This document shows, piece by piece, positions 1-10,109 of a stretch of 64,000 nucleotides of DNA (positions within the stretch are counted from its first letter, which is position 1; the number at the start of each line of letters is the position of its first letter). Source of the stretch: Burhinus oedicnemus. Taxonomy: Eukaryota; Chordata; Aves; Charadriiformes; Burhinidae. The translations under genes were made by a program, and so were the position numbers. The notes beneath the pieces are model-generated. The model had not been told where the DNA came from. It saw only the letters and a program-made list of their open reading frames with translations, and did no database searches. Location of the stretch: positions 3,191,903 to 3,255,902 of the forward strand of contig VFFE01007257.1 of NCBI GenBank assembly GCA_008921705.1, given 5' to 3'.

Positions 1-172
1 CATAGTTCTAGTTTTGTTATTGAAAAGAATATTGCCAACATTTATTTCTGATACAATACACCGTGAAAATAAATTTACTAAGTTGACTAAGCAGACTGGT
101 TGAAAAGGTCAAGATTTTATCTTCTGTCAACAGCTTAAGAGTGAAGACACCACTTATGATGGGATGACTTAC

Positions 173-329
173 TTCACAAACATAAACCAGAATTCCTGCC
201 TGTAATTTTGAAATAAATGTGGACTGCCTTCCCCAAACGAATAGAAATCTATTGCTCTAACTTCAGCATCCAATGGGATATATTCTGTCACATTTCTATG
301 CCTCACGTTCAAAGCCTCATGTGACAACT
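173..329 (-). CDS. Candidate internal coding exon A (unrecognised gene)
   Basis: I do not recognise the family. Read on the minus strand, 157 nt are open in one frame, with about 51 codons giving a protein-like peptide containing IPLDAEVRAIDFYSFGEG. The 3' border is followed by GTAAGT, a strong donor. The 5' border follows a T-rich stretch ending TTTTAG. The exon would start with two bases of a split codon and end with two. That fits the one-base end of the candidate exon at 603-678. G is clearly enriched at first codon positions by hand count. It is the last candidate exon before the window edge, so the gene would continue outside. Chance remains possible because borders were chosen by eye. 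Confidence 0.45.
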
Positions 330-602
330 CTAAAACCACAATACGTAAATGTATCCTCTTCTTACCAACAGGTCATTTAGAACATGTGCAGAAACAAAGC
401 ATAAGCAAATTGTTAAAAAGAACATCAAGAAAAAATACTGACATCTAAACTACCCTACATATGCTATGAGATATTAATTGAGCTTTAGATAATGCTGCAG
501 CACTAACAAACCATAGTTATCCTAACTGCAACAGAAAACTGTGTAGATATCAACTACAATAACAGAATCATAAAAACTGGATGGGAAAGGATTTCAACAA
601 AC

Positions 603-678
603 CATCTTTTTTCATTTCCTGTGCTTTAGAAGTATCAATGGAGATCTCAGACCTGCTTTGATTAATTGCTTCAGATAC
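603..678 (-). CDS. Candidate internal coding exon B
   Basis: The minus-strand segment starts right after an excellent acceptor, a run of T and C ending CCCCTGTAG. It stays open for 25 codons plus one base, with a peptide containing SEAINQSRSEISIDTSKAQ. The donor (GTTTGT after GATG) is weak. Phase runs from 0 to 1, matching the phase 0 end of the 806-891 exon and the two-base start of the 173-329 exon. The flanking introns would be 127 and 273 nt, both possible for a bird gene. First-position G is about a third and second-position G is very low, which favours coding. No domain is recognised. Confidence 0.42.
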
Positions 679-805
679 CTACAGGGGAAAAAAAGTAATA
701 GGTGCTTTTATGGAACAGTGCTAATAAGTTGACTATTCTACCCTTCCACTGTTTAGTAAATAAAACTGTTGCTTTGCCTATTCCACACATAACACTGTAC
801 CTCAC

Positions 806-891
806 TTGTAGGTAATCAGATAGACTCAAATGTGCAGCCATGTCCCACATGCTTTCCACTCTGAATGCAGTCTTAAGTACAGTTTTAAGTC
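806..891 (-). CDS. Candidate internal coding exon C
   Basis: The minus-strand reading gives 28 full codons, with a peptide containing LKTAFRVESMWDMAAHLSL. The donor GTGAGG follows CTACAA and is good. The acceptor ends CACGCAG and is acceptable. The exon starts with two bases of a split codon and ends in phase 0. It therefore joins without frameshift to the exon at 1279-1337 upstream and the one at 603-678 downstream. The peptide looks like part of a helical protein, but I cannot assign a family. A longer open frame runs through this stretch on both sides, so the exact borders rest on the splice-like signals. Confidence 0.45.
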
Positions 892-1278
892 CTGCGTGAT
901 TGTGCACTTATGTCGTGGGCTATACTGTCCTACCCAACTTAGTTCAGTGAAACTGACTGGTTCTGACTGGATCTCTGCATGACCACAGAGAACAGGAATC
1001 CTCTGAATAGTTAGTTAAGCAACTTGTCTCTTTCCAACCAGATAGTTATGATTTTAGACCTCAAATTTTTTCTGTGGTCCCTGGTTTGTTAGTCAAAAAA
1101 ATTATCATTACATACTATTGAAGCACATTCCCCCTTTGCATTTTCAGATGCAAAGGAAGACTTCAAATAGTGCAAGCATATCCATTATGTGTGAACAAAG
1201 CTAGGAAGGCTCTGGAAGGTGAGAGAAGGTGGTGGTTCAATAATATTAGATAAATGAAAAGAAGTGTTTCCTACTTAC

Positions 1279-1337
1279 TGCTGTCATAATTTATAGCAAT
1301 TCCACATGCGAAATTAACTTCATAGACGCTTTTCAAC
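1279..1337 (-). CDS. Candidate internal coding exon D
   Basis: Nineteen codons are open on the minus strand, with a peptide containing SVYEVNFACGIAINYDS. The donor GTAAGT follows AGCA and is strong. The acceptor side is poor: A-rich sequence ending AAAAG. An alternative start at 1328 keeps the same frame. The exon begins with one base and ends with one base of split codons, matching both neighbours. First-position G is about 37 percent by hand count. The weak acceptor is the main doubt. Confidence 0.36.
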
Positions 1338-1549
1338 CTTTTATTTTTTTATTTTTATATCAAGCAAAGGCATTTTAAAGTGAAAGATTAAACCTCATGT
1401 TTGGCATATTTTTGACATCGATTACCACATGCAGACACATAAACAATGAATTGAATCACTGGGTTGTATTTAGTCTGTTTTTTCAAATACAGTATGTGTA
1501 AGACTTATTGTTATTTTTGCCTGCTTATTTTTTATGGCTGTTGGGCAAC

Positions 1550-1745
1550 TGATGCAACAGAATATGAATGGCAGAATGAGCAGCTGTGATTCTACCACAT
1601 GCTGCAGGATAAAAACCCACCACCTCTAGATATGCTCTTAAAGTTATAATTTCTTCTAAATGATCACAGGCCACGTATTTCTTCGAATTACTCAGGTGAG
1701 AGCCACAGCTCTCAGCAAGCTCAATGTAGCTCTTACCAACAACTT
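1550..1745 (-). CDS. Candidate internal coding exon E (longest)
   Basis: This is the strongest single candidate. The minus strand is open for 64 codons in one frame. Hand-counted G is about 36 percent at first codon positions against about 19 percent at the other two, the pattern expected of coding DNA. The peptide contains YIELAESCGSHLS and EIITLRAYLEVVGFYPAA. The acceptor ends CTGATTCTTAG. The proposed donor (GTTGCC after CATCA) is weak, and the frame hits a stop a few codons further on. Phases fit the candidates at 2371-2422 and 1279-1337. I do not recognise the protein. Its alternation of hydrophobic and charged residues suggests an alpha-helical region. Confidence 0.5.
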
Positions 1746-2370
1746 CTAAGAATCAGAGAGTTGTCAAAAAATGTCATTAGAGGTTTAGTGATTTTTTTTT
1801 TCCTTCAATAAATCACTCTAAATTAGAACCTAATGCTTGCTTTCTTGGACGGTTTTTAGTTATCCGCAGGTGAAAGAATACAAGCCACAAAAGAAATCTG
1901 ACTTTGTTTGTCATTAATTTTTAATTTGTTTTGAAACATTTTCCAAATGTCTTCATAGGATTCATAATTAATTTTAGAGACTGTACAGTACATATCTGTT
2001 AGTAGCACTGTGATGGAAAAGTTATTCTAAATGTCAAATCCTAAAAGTTAGCTTGTATAGGTAGTACTGCTTTCTGTAGAGTGGCAATGAAGGACGTTTC
2101 TGAAGTCCATCATGAAGAAAACCCTCTGGCCCTTCAGGAATAATATATAAAAGAAACAGCTTATTTCTAGAAGCAGTTAAAGATGTAGTCTTCTATCACT
2201 AGTTCTGCATTACAGATTTGTCAGAATCTAAATTTAGAGCTAAAGTATCAGAGACTAATATCTAAGCATGAGTACACTGCCTTTATGTCTATGATTCCCA
2301 TATAGTAAATATTTAAACTTATTATATTGAAGAACTGCTACATTTATTACAATTCACCCTTTGTCAACAC

Positions 2371-2422
2371 CTGCCTCCATTGAGAACACACTTATACTTC
2401 CCCCAGCAGCATCTGATGCCCA
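2371..2422 (-). CDS. Candidate small coding exon F
   Basis: Fifty-two bases on the minus strand follow a good acceptor (T/G-rich tract ending GGTTACAG) and precede GTGTTG after GGCAG. The frame gives 17 codons, rich in G at first position, with peptide ASDAAGGSISVFSMEA, and ends with one base of a codon. Phase 0 at the start fits the exon at 3357-3428, and the one-base end fits the exon at 1550-1745. Small size limits the evidence. Confidence 0.36.
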
Positions 2423-3356
2423 CTGTAACCACAAAACATCCCAGCAACCCCAGCAACATCCCTTTTTACAGGAAACTAGAAGGGTTACTATTTTGCATAT
2501 CTATCATGCCTTCCATATTAAGATCCCAAATGATCGTACTTGCCCCTAGTTTCTGCCTGGCTAAATTCAGGAGAGAACGGAAGTAGATTCTGCTATACAG
2601 CTCAATGTACTAAGAAAAAAGTAAAGTATCTGCATATCTTGGATCATATGTGTAAAATCTATGACTACACAGGGGTGGGGAAACACACAGTACATGTTCC
2701 TTAGTGCATCTAAGTCTAGAGGTACAACTGATTCCTAATGAAAAGTATTCTTAATCGTGTCTCCATCTACAGGCACCTGTGATACTGCTCAAAAAGGCTG
2801 AATTTGATGCACAATAGTTTACTGTGCATTTAGCATTTTTCTTGCAATCTAGTAATTTCCTAGTGCCCCCAGTAAATTCATAACAAAATGATAAGTTTTG
2901 AGGACTGTATAATTACTTTCACATTAAGAGGATCCTGTCTTCCTGCTTCTTATGTGTGTTAAGATTATTTTCATATATTGTGTTCTCAAAGAATGCTGAT
3001 CATGACAGACTGGAGAACACTCTATTTCCAGAAAGCACTCTGCAAAGTATATAAGGATAGCAAGCTCTTGGTTTCCCTGGTTACCTTCAATTTACATGCC
3101 ACTGAATTAAGAACAAAAAAGGACCAATTTTTAGTCAGAATCCTTTTCGGTTTTGTCTAGAAAGATTTTTAGGCAATCTTAACCTCTGCATTTTTAAAGC
3201 TCACTAAAACAAAGAAGAAATAAATAGTCAATATGATATATAGAAACTGAAATAAGAAAAAAGAATTAGCCATGCTCAGGAAAACTCCGGAGTTGATCTT
3301 AGGATCACATATCCAAGTAAGGAATGCATGTATTATGTGCATGGCATTAGACTTAC

Positions 3357-3428
3357 CTCATGATCCTGACTCCTGTGTGTTTTAGAGGAAAAATCTCCAG
3401 AAGACTGCCAAACTCTTTTTGAAGCTGG
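3357..3428 (-). CDS. Candidate small coding exon G
   Basis: The minus-strand donor is the perfect consensus GAG followed by GTAAGT. The acceptor side ends ATATTAG with a modest pyrimidine tract. The 72 nt give exactly 24 codons (phase 0 to 0), with a polar, Ser/Lys/Gln-rich peptide containing KRVWQSSGDFSSKTHRSQ, which may be a disordered linker. It fits the phase of the candidates on both sides (3603-3670 and 2371-2422). No family is recognised. Confidence 0.4.
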
Positions 3429-3602
3429 CTAATATTCCTACACAATCACAGCCCAATATGCAGAACTAATTATAATGTACAATACCTTTACTTATGGACA
3501 AAACCTTACTATTCTTGGAGCGCAAGATTAGATTACAGCCTTATATGCAAGAATTGACAACAAATACATATATAAAGGTCTACTCTGATTTTTACTACAT
3601 AC

Positions 3603-3670
3603 AGCGTCAAGACTTTGTCTATTCTTTACAATGAGTACCACCTCCTCCTGCTCTACAGATTTCACAAGAA
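3603..3670 (-). CDS. Candidate small coding exon H
   Basis: The minus strand is open for 22 codons, with a peptide containing KSVEQEEVVLIVKNRQSLDA. First-position G is very high (about 10 of 22 codons) and second-position G is low. The donor GTATGT follows GACGCT and is good. The acceptor is ordinary: AAACAG, or alternatively CTGTAG about 20 nt further in, which keeps the frame. The exon begins with two bases of a split codon and ends in phase 0, matching the exon at 3357-3428. The intron between them would be 174 nt. Confidence 0.38.
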
Positions 3671-4888
3671 CTGTTTACGGTACAACCTACTGGAGCCAGG
3701 AAAACCCAGGGAAAGCAGTACAACATAGCCGTACTATAACTAGATAAAAGTCTTCTCTGATTGAAAGTAAACCTTGACACCAGTACTTATTTTACCATCA
3801 ACAATAAGTGATATCACACCAATTCAAACAGGAACTATTCTCCACTTTTGCAACTTTCATTGTCACAATTTCATCAGCCCTTATCTGGGAAACACTAAAT
3901 ATTACTAATGTCTGTTATTCCATCATGACCTCTAAATTGCTGCACACCACTATGTAACAGTGTATTGAAGAGTTCACATGGTATTAAGAATACAGAAGCA
4001 TTACAGTAGTTTGGGAGGTAGACAAAGCTAACAAAAGAGATGAGGGGTGGAAAGCTAGGTTGAAAATAGGGCAAAAGAAAACTGGGAAAGGTACATGAGA
4101 AACAAGAGGAGGAAAGGTAAAAAAAATGGCAACCCTTGAGAAAGAAAAAAGTGAGGTAAAAGAAAAGTATTACAGAAAATCTGTATTCTCAGTGCTTTAA
4201 AATATGTATGGGTAAGAACATAAATTAGCTCTCTACTGAAGTCTACAGAATGCAGTAGTGATTTCTGCTACTGAGAATTTAGCTTCCACATAAAAATCCT
4301 CAGTGCACTCCTAACTTACAAAAAAGTTTCTCTTTCCTTGAACTCTAAGTGGTTAAGCATAACTTCATTTTATTTTATTTCTTCTTTTCTACTACTACTG
4401 CATGTAACTCCAAAAAGACAACAGAAATAGAAAGAAAAAAAATATTACTACACTGGTGCTATTTTCAAAACAAATGTCAAAGAATTTCAATGATGTTTTT
4501 GATTAAGTCTAATTTTTTTCACTTTTTTTTTAAACAAAGTATATATGTTATTGTATTAGCAAAATACATCTTTTAATGATTTGTCAGAAGTTTGTTTTCT
4601 GTCCTGTAAGCTTTTTTTTGTTTGAGGAAATATAAAGGGGGAAGAAAAAAAAGAAAACAGGAAAAAAAAAAAAATCAATACCAAGACGACAACTGAAAAT
4701 TAAACTATTTCAGGTGATATGATCTAATTTCTACAGCCCACTTGACTCAAAAACATTGTCTTTGTACAGTGAGTACACAGTACTACCCTTTTAAAACACA
4801 ATTCTCCCCAGAAAATGAGAACAGTAACTTTGCAAACAACCAAAGATCCTGCAAATAAAGGGACAAAGCACTGGTAATTATAACACAC

Positions 4889-4938
4889 TCTCAATCTTTT
4901 CATTAAAGTTCAGATTTTCATTTTCAGGACATATTTCT
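4889..4938 (-). CDS. Candidate small coding exon I
   Basis: A textbook acceptor (long T-rich tract ending CCTTGTTTCAG) opens this minus-strand segment. Sixteen codons follow, with peptide EICPENENLNFNEKIE, before a possible donor GTGTGT. Phase (one base in, one base out) fits the candidate at 3603-3670. The donor is not strong, and a stop follows shortly in the same frame, which limits where the exon can end. Confidence 0.33.
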
Positions 4939-5298
4939 CTGAAACAAGGAAAACAAAACAAAAGTTATTGTGGACACACAAAAAAAGCTCTTAATAATAA
5001 GCTGTTGATGCACTGATTTCTTCTATCATCAGAAATAAAGTTACACATAGTGCAACAAGCCACTGGCAACGCACAACTGTCTGTGTGCTTCTCTCTGCAA
5101 CAGTACGTATCTTAGGGAGGAGGGGGGAGTACATCAGGTACACCCAAGGATAAACCAACAACCATATCTACAGGGTAAAAAACAAAGCACAGATCCAATA
5201 TGTAACAATACAGTTGACATGTTCTTGTGACATAAGGACCCAGCACATACTGCTGTGCAACCAGAAGTTTCTTTAAATACCAGTAAAAGGAAAGAAAC

Positions 5299-5393
5299 TG
5301 CTGTAGGATGTCAAGTCCCTCTTCCCACTTCGCCCTATTAAGACAGCTTTTCCAGTATGTGGCATGCAAACCATTAGAAAAATAAATGTATAA
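5299..5393 (-). CDS. Weak candidate exon J
   Basis: This is part of a 95-codon open frame on the minus strand. The section with the more protein-like peptide (NRAKWEEGLDILQQ) lies just before a weak donor (GTTTCT). The acceptor is GCAG after a T-rich stretch. Phase would fit the exon at 4889-4938. A further 20-nt stretch at 5516-5535 has a strong acceptor and would join in phase, but it is too short to support alone. First-position G is not enriched, so the call is weak. Confidence 0.22.
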
Positions 5394-7459
5394 CTGCAAT
5401 TCTACTTACTGCCTGAGGCAGTAAATAAAAACACCACTGATAAAGGCATTCCACACACCAACATCCTCCTCTAGTTAAAGAAATTTATTCTCAAATGTTA
5501 CAAGTGTTTCATTACCGGTCTCATATTAAAAAAGTCTGCAAAAGCCAAAGCCAAAACACAAAGCTGTCCCACATACTAGAAAAACAAGGAATTTCTTGTG
5601 ACATCATGCCTTGAATCTCTGCTAACATTGAATTGCAACTAGATAGTCTCCAGGCATTAAAAGAAAAAAACAGTTCTGGAACAGAATCCTGCTCTGGAAG
5701 ACAGTGATGAAGTTCTCCTGACCAGGATCTCTAGTGACTCGTAGAATAGAAGTATCTCAAAAAAAACCCTGTAAGCAACAACTCTAACACAGGAGTAATG
5801 GCAGATACTCTACACTTGCACTCTGTTGCTCAGCTGGTTGTTTTATGCAGTTTTCTAATTAAAAATTAATTTTGCCTCAGTTAAAGTAACATTACTGTTC
5901 TCACTTTAAACTTGTCTAGCATTTACTGAAGCGGCTGACAGTAAGCTAAAAACCTTCACAGAAGCAACTCAAACTGGAGTCCTGCACTCCACTTTTGAGA
6001 TAACTGCAAACAAAAAAATCTGTAGATCTCAAGACTAGGAAGTTAATACCCATGAAGCTCCAAAAGCATGTAATGAAGGTGCTATTACGAACTATCATGT
6101 AAAACAGTGGTAAATGGCAAAGAGGGAAAACACAATCCAGTGCTTTGAAAAACCCTTATTATCAGAAGAATCTGGCCTTTAATCCCAGTCATGCCCAGTC
6201 TGCCAGGTCTTCTTCATTTATTCTTATGTTTCCTTTTCAAAAGGCTTTCTTTGTCACTTTAACAAACTTTATTGTTCTGACACTACCACAGAACAGCAAA
6301 ACAGAGATGTTTTAATTAGCTTAATAACTGAACTTCTTGACTTTTGCAAAAGTCAACATAGCATCTATAAATTTAGTATCTTGCTGGATAGGATACAATG
6401 AATGTCATGGGATATAATGTCTGCAACAAGTTATGAGGAACGATGAGTGGTTTTAGTTCAGCTTTGAAACAAAACATTTCAAGTTTAAGCCTTTTCTCTG
6501 CCTAATTCAGAGCAAAGTCTTCAACTTAGGTTTCCAAGTCTTGGGCAAGTGTACCAGTTAGGCTGAATTACATTCTGGCATGCATTGACCTCTTTTGCTC
6601 AAGCAATTCCACTTTGAATAAAACTTACGGAGTAGTCACGAAAACAAAGTCTAAGATCCATTCACCTCACTTTCCAGGTGAGCCTAAAGCATGGTGATTA
6701 GACATGTGAAAGCTTTCTTTCATCCTCGCCCAGAGGACCAACACGGTAGTTCCAGCATCTGAGTGACAAGGTTATTTAATATACCTCACAAGGCTACAAC
6801 AGCCATCTTTTCCTGATGAAATTTTCTGGTGAAGGTACAAAGCATTTCAGGCCAATGGAAATTACCTTTTCCCAGGGGACAGGGCACACAGCTAATCTAC
6901 TTCTGACAGAAATAATCCAATCTTGGTTTTTGATCTGCAAATATTTGCAAACTACTTACTTTATGTCTCTCCTAGGAATAAAAAAATGATTTGGCAAAAG
7001 ACCCCTTCTCTTTTATTGTAAAAATGATGGTTCAACCTCCTTTTCCTCCCTCTTCCCTCCCCCTTTATTCAACATCAGTTTCTGTTTTGTGTTACGTGCT
7101 CTACAAAATACTGGAATTACTTGACTATTGACAAACTTTCTTGACAAACTCCCCATTTCAGTACAGATTTCATTTTAGAGATGGTAAACTGGCATGATCA
7201 GAGGTCTCCTGCAGTCAGCAATGACCATGCAATAATGGGCATGATCAACTGATTCATTTTGCCAAATCCAAACTATTCAACCCAGAAGCACCTTTGTATT
7301 TGGAAAGCTCTGCTCTTACAGATCTAACTCAATCACAGTGGCAAAAATGGTAACTCCCTTATGTCTTTGACAGCTTTGGACGTGTGACATTCATTGAAGT
7401 CTCCTTCAAAAGGAGATGAAAAAATCCCGTGTTATCTCTAGTTCCTAAAAGCATGCTTT

Positions 7460-7464
7460 AACTG
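7460..7464. repeat. Target-site duplication, left copy (AACTG)
   Basis: AACTG directly precedes the TGTCCTGG start of the LTR and is repeated at 8185-8189 directly after its CGACA end. A 5-bp duplication is typical of several avian ERV groups. Confidence 0.8.
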
Positions 7465-8184
7465 TGTCCTGGTTTGAGGTAAAACAGGACCAATTTTGTT
7501 CAGTAACTTTACTTTTTAGCTCGGCCTCTTCCAACTGCTGAAATTAACAGCCTGTTGTGCAGAAAACTGTTTGCTCTCAGAGTGATAAGACCCATGTTTA
7601 TAGCTGATGCCAAGGAGCGCTATGCAGAGAGGCTCTTGCTTATACTTATTGCTGTAACAACCAAGGGCAGCCAACTTTGTTACTTGCCCTGTTGGAGGGT
7701 GGGAAGCGGAAAAGCGTAGAGGGGTCACACCTGCGGGTGCGGGAGCAGACAGGACAGGTGACCCAAACCTGACCAACAGGGTATTCCATCCCATCTGCCT
7801 CGTGCTCAGTATGAAAGCTGAGGGATCAAAGGGTCAGCTCTCTTTCTTCAATGGCCGGCGTCTGAGGAGGACTCTGTCTCTGCGTCTGCCTTTGATCCCG
7901 ATCCTGAATCCAGATCCGGAATTCAGTTCCCGTCCGTCACCAAGTCCAGTCTGGGACTTCCCCAGCGCCTGCTGGTGACGTGATTGTCATCCTGGGAGCT
8001 TGATATGGTTTTGTATATATTTCATTATTTTTCTTTTTATTATTTTATTATCAATATTTCATTAAAGTAGTTTAGTTCCTTCTAAACTCTTAAGTCTCTT
8101 TTTCTCTCTCTTTCTTGCCTCCCGAGCGGAGCAGGAAGCCCAATCGTTCCACCGGATTGGGCCAATCTGGCCCAAACCACGACA
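7465..8184 (+). mobile_element. Solo LTR of an avian endogenous retrovirus, plus orientation
   Basis: The 720-bp element begins TGTCCTGGTTTG and ends CAAACCACGACA, an imperfect inverted terminal repeat with the usual TG...CA ends. It is flanked by a perfect 5-bp target-site duplication AACTG (7460-7464 and 8185-8189). A polyadenylation-type ATTAAA (8061-8066) in a T-rich region followed by a C/T-rich stretch gives the plus orientation. No internal retroviral genes are adjacent, so this is a solo LTR left by recombination between two LTRs. The 92-codon minus-strand open frame at 7516-7794 lies wholly inside it and is not a gene. A core of about 70 bp resembles the LTR at 39.1 kb. Confidence 0.85.
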
Positions 8185-8189
8185 AACTG
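8185..8189. repeat. Target-site duplication, right copy (AACTG)
   Basis: Exact copy of 7460-7464 immediately after the LTR end. It confirms both element borders. Confidence 0.8.
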
Positions 8190-8829
8190 CCAAGATACAG
8201 GTTACTCTCACTTTATTTAAAAATGCTTTCAATATTTTTTCAAGACTATTTAGTTTATCTTTAGGTTATTTTATTAACTATGAAGTGTTCAAATCTCCAT
8301 TTAATCTCATATCCACACCTATTCATCAGTCAGTGCACTTTAACGAACTTAGATCTGTTACTCTATTTGGTTACATCCACTGGATTTATTTTTATCTTCT
8401 TTCCCACCCCCTCAAAAAAGCAAGCCCAACTATGATTTCTTTGTTATCATAGATGCATTCTCTTTCTCAATGCTAATTACTTCAGATGGTCACGGGCTAC
8501 TGAACCAACACAGAGAAATACAACTCACGGTACTTCTAAGCAATAATATGCAGGATCGTAACAAGTAGCAAAATATATTATAAATAGCACAGCTTAACTA
8601 TGAGACGAAATTATTACACACAGATAATAAATATTTAGCAGACACTTGCCACAACTACTTCAAAATTAAGCTGATAAAAGTACAGACTGATCGTTTCAAT
8701 AAAAAAATAATTTAAGTATTATAGTATTAAGTAGTAAATTCATATATTGAAATGCCACTGAAAGTCTCAGAACACAATGATTGTCTGAACTACGGCAAAC
8801 ATTCCTTGAAGTTGCTCCTTTATTTACAC

Positions 8830-8909
8830 TCAGGAATTGTAATTTAAAGTCCTCCTCAAACAGATCTACCTCTAAAATATTTGATATTAATTCTTTCTCA
8901 AGGAGAATT
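8830..8909 (-). CDS. Candidate coding exon K
   Basis: The minus strand is open for 26 codons, with an acidic, leucine-rich peptide containing EKELISNILEVDLFEEDF. By hand count no codon in it has G at position two, while G at position one is about 30 percent, a coding-like pattern. The donor is GTGTAA after CTGA. Two acceptors are possible: CATAAAG (exon start 8909) or CTCCTTGAG (exon start 8896, phase 0). The one-base end would fit a following exon that starts with two bases. An overlapping 84-codon open frame in another minus frame (8887-9141) looks random. Confidence 0.33.
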
Positions 8910-9329
8910 CTTTATGAGCCAAAACATTGCTACCAAAAATATGTTCTAAAGAACCAGAAGTACAATGACTTTGTGGGACAAAGGACAGTTCAAAACTGTA
9001 TTGAGTTGTTTCCAGTACCAATTTAAAAGATTTCTGAAAGCAATGCATCTCATGTTTAGGTAACAAAGTAATAGCTACATTTAAAAAAAAAAAATGCAAG
9101 GAAATTATTTCCAGCTCTGAAAGGCATATCAAACAACTCACCTACTCTTAATCTGTTATGTTTTGATTTCTAATGCACACTGCAAAGCATGTCAGGTATC
9201 TAGTATGAACTTGTCCCACAGGAAAACACTCGGACTTTTACAGGTGATAAAGTGTAGTGAAGACTGTAAAGATGAATTTTGCCTGGAGATGAGAGAAGTG
9301 AAGTTTTGAAACATTTAAGAAGACAGCAC

Positions 9330-9385
9330 CATCTCAAAGACATTCTCTTCATGTGCAATATTCTTAGGGAGTATCTTTGAAAAAT
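9330..9385 (-). CDS. Weak candidate exon L
   Basis: An acceptor-like tract ending GAACTTTCAG opens 18 minus-strand codons, with peptide FSKILPKNIAHEENVFEM and low second-position G. The donor GTGCTG after GAGATG is weak. It would join in phase to the exon at 8830-8896 across a 433-nt intron. A second acceptor-donor pair at 9242-9282 cannot be used with it, because the intron between would be only 47 nt. Confidence 0.2.
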
Positions 9386-9546
9386 CTGAAAGTTCAAGGT
9401 ACGTAATGTTAAATTAACAACAAAATCTTGTGATTTCACTGCTAGAGGGTTACAGAGTTTGTAGCAGTAGGCTTCCAGAAGTGCACTGCTAGGAACTGCT
9501 GAACAAAATACTATTTCAGACTTACTTTACTTAACAAGGGTTAAAG

Positions 9547-9957
9547 CACCTCTGCTATGAGGACAGGCTGAGAGAGTTGGGGTTGTTCAGCCTGGAGAAG
9601 AGAAGACTCCGGGGAGACCTTATAGCAGCTCTGCAGTATCTGAAGGGGGCCTACAAGGAAGCTGGAGAGGGACTTTTTACAAGGGCATGTAGTGATAGGA
9701 CGAGGGGTAATGGCTTCAAAGTGGAAGAGGGGAGATTTAGATTAGATCTCAGGAAGAAATTTTTCACTCTGAGAGTGGTGAGGCAGTGGCCCAGGTTGCC
9801 CAGGGAAGCTGTGGAGGCCCCATCCCTGGAGGTGTTCAAGGCCAGGTTGGATGGGGCTTTGAGCAACCTGGTCTAGTGGGAGGTGTCCTTGCCCATGGCA
9901 GGGGGATTGGAACTAGATGATCTTTAAGGTCCCTTCCAACCTAAACCATTCCATGAT
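9547..9957 (+). mobile_element. CR1 LINE, 5'-truncated 3' fragment
   Basis: About 410 bp match the 3' end of avian CR1 non-LTR retrotransposons: the last part of ORF2, then the short 3' UTR with the CTAGATGATCTTTAAGGTCC block. The tail CCATTCCATGATA is a decayed version of the ATTCTATG 3' repeat. Truncation at the 5' end is normal for CR1. A 99-codon remnant (9577-9876) ends at the ORF2 stop. Its sequence differs clearly from the copies at 23.3 and 31.7 kb, suggesting a different subfamily or age. Confidence 0.9.
9577..9876 (+). pseudogene. CR1 ORF2 C-terminal remnant (99 codons)
   Basis: The open frame encodes the carboxy terminus of the CR1 endonuclease/reverse transcriptase protein. The conserved [16 protein letters not shown] and RTRGNGFKV blocks are visible, ending at the normal stop. 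All catalytic domains are missing through 5' truncation. It has no start codon of its own and is not an independent gene. Confidence 0.8.
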
Positions 9958-10109
9958 AAGTATCCCCTCAATTTTCATAAAACTTTGAAAGCACGTAAAA
10001 CAAATTTTCAGAATTCTGATCATCTAAATTTTAACAGGAAATGGTATTCTTTCATTGCAATTAAATTATATAGAACTATTGTGGAATTTGGATAATGAGG
10101 TAAAGTCTT

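Noticed and set aside
552..605. AACAGAATCATAAAAACTGG and GGAAAGGATTTC resembling an antisense CR1 tail
   Set aside because: The match is too short and decayed, and it overlaps a candidate exon border.
1020..1060. TCTCTTTCCAACCAGA resembling a CR1 3' UTR block
   Set aside because: Only one short block is present, with no other CR1 sequence around it.
6780..6880. Minus-strand segment with acceptor TTCACCAG and donor GTATAT
   Set aside because: It is open in one frame, but its phase does not fit the neighbouring candidates and it has no codon bias.
7516..7794. 92-codon minus-strand open frame
   Set aside because: It lies entirely inside the solo LTR, antisense to it, and has no protein features.
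9242..9495. Three minus-strand acceptor-donor pairs giving phase-compatible mini-exons (9242-9282, 9330-9385, 9454-9495)
   Set aside because: Used together they need introns of 47 and 68 nt, too short for a vertebrate. The case also shows how easily phase-matched mini-exons arise by chance, so only 9330-9385 is kept, at low confidence.
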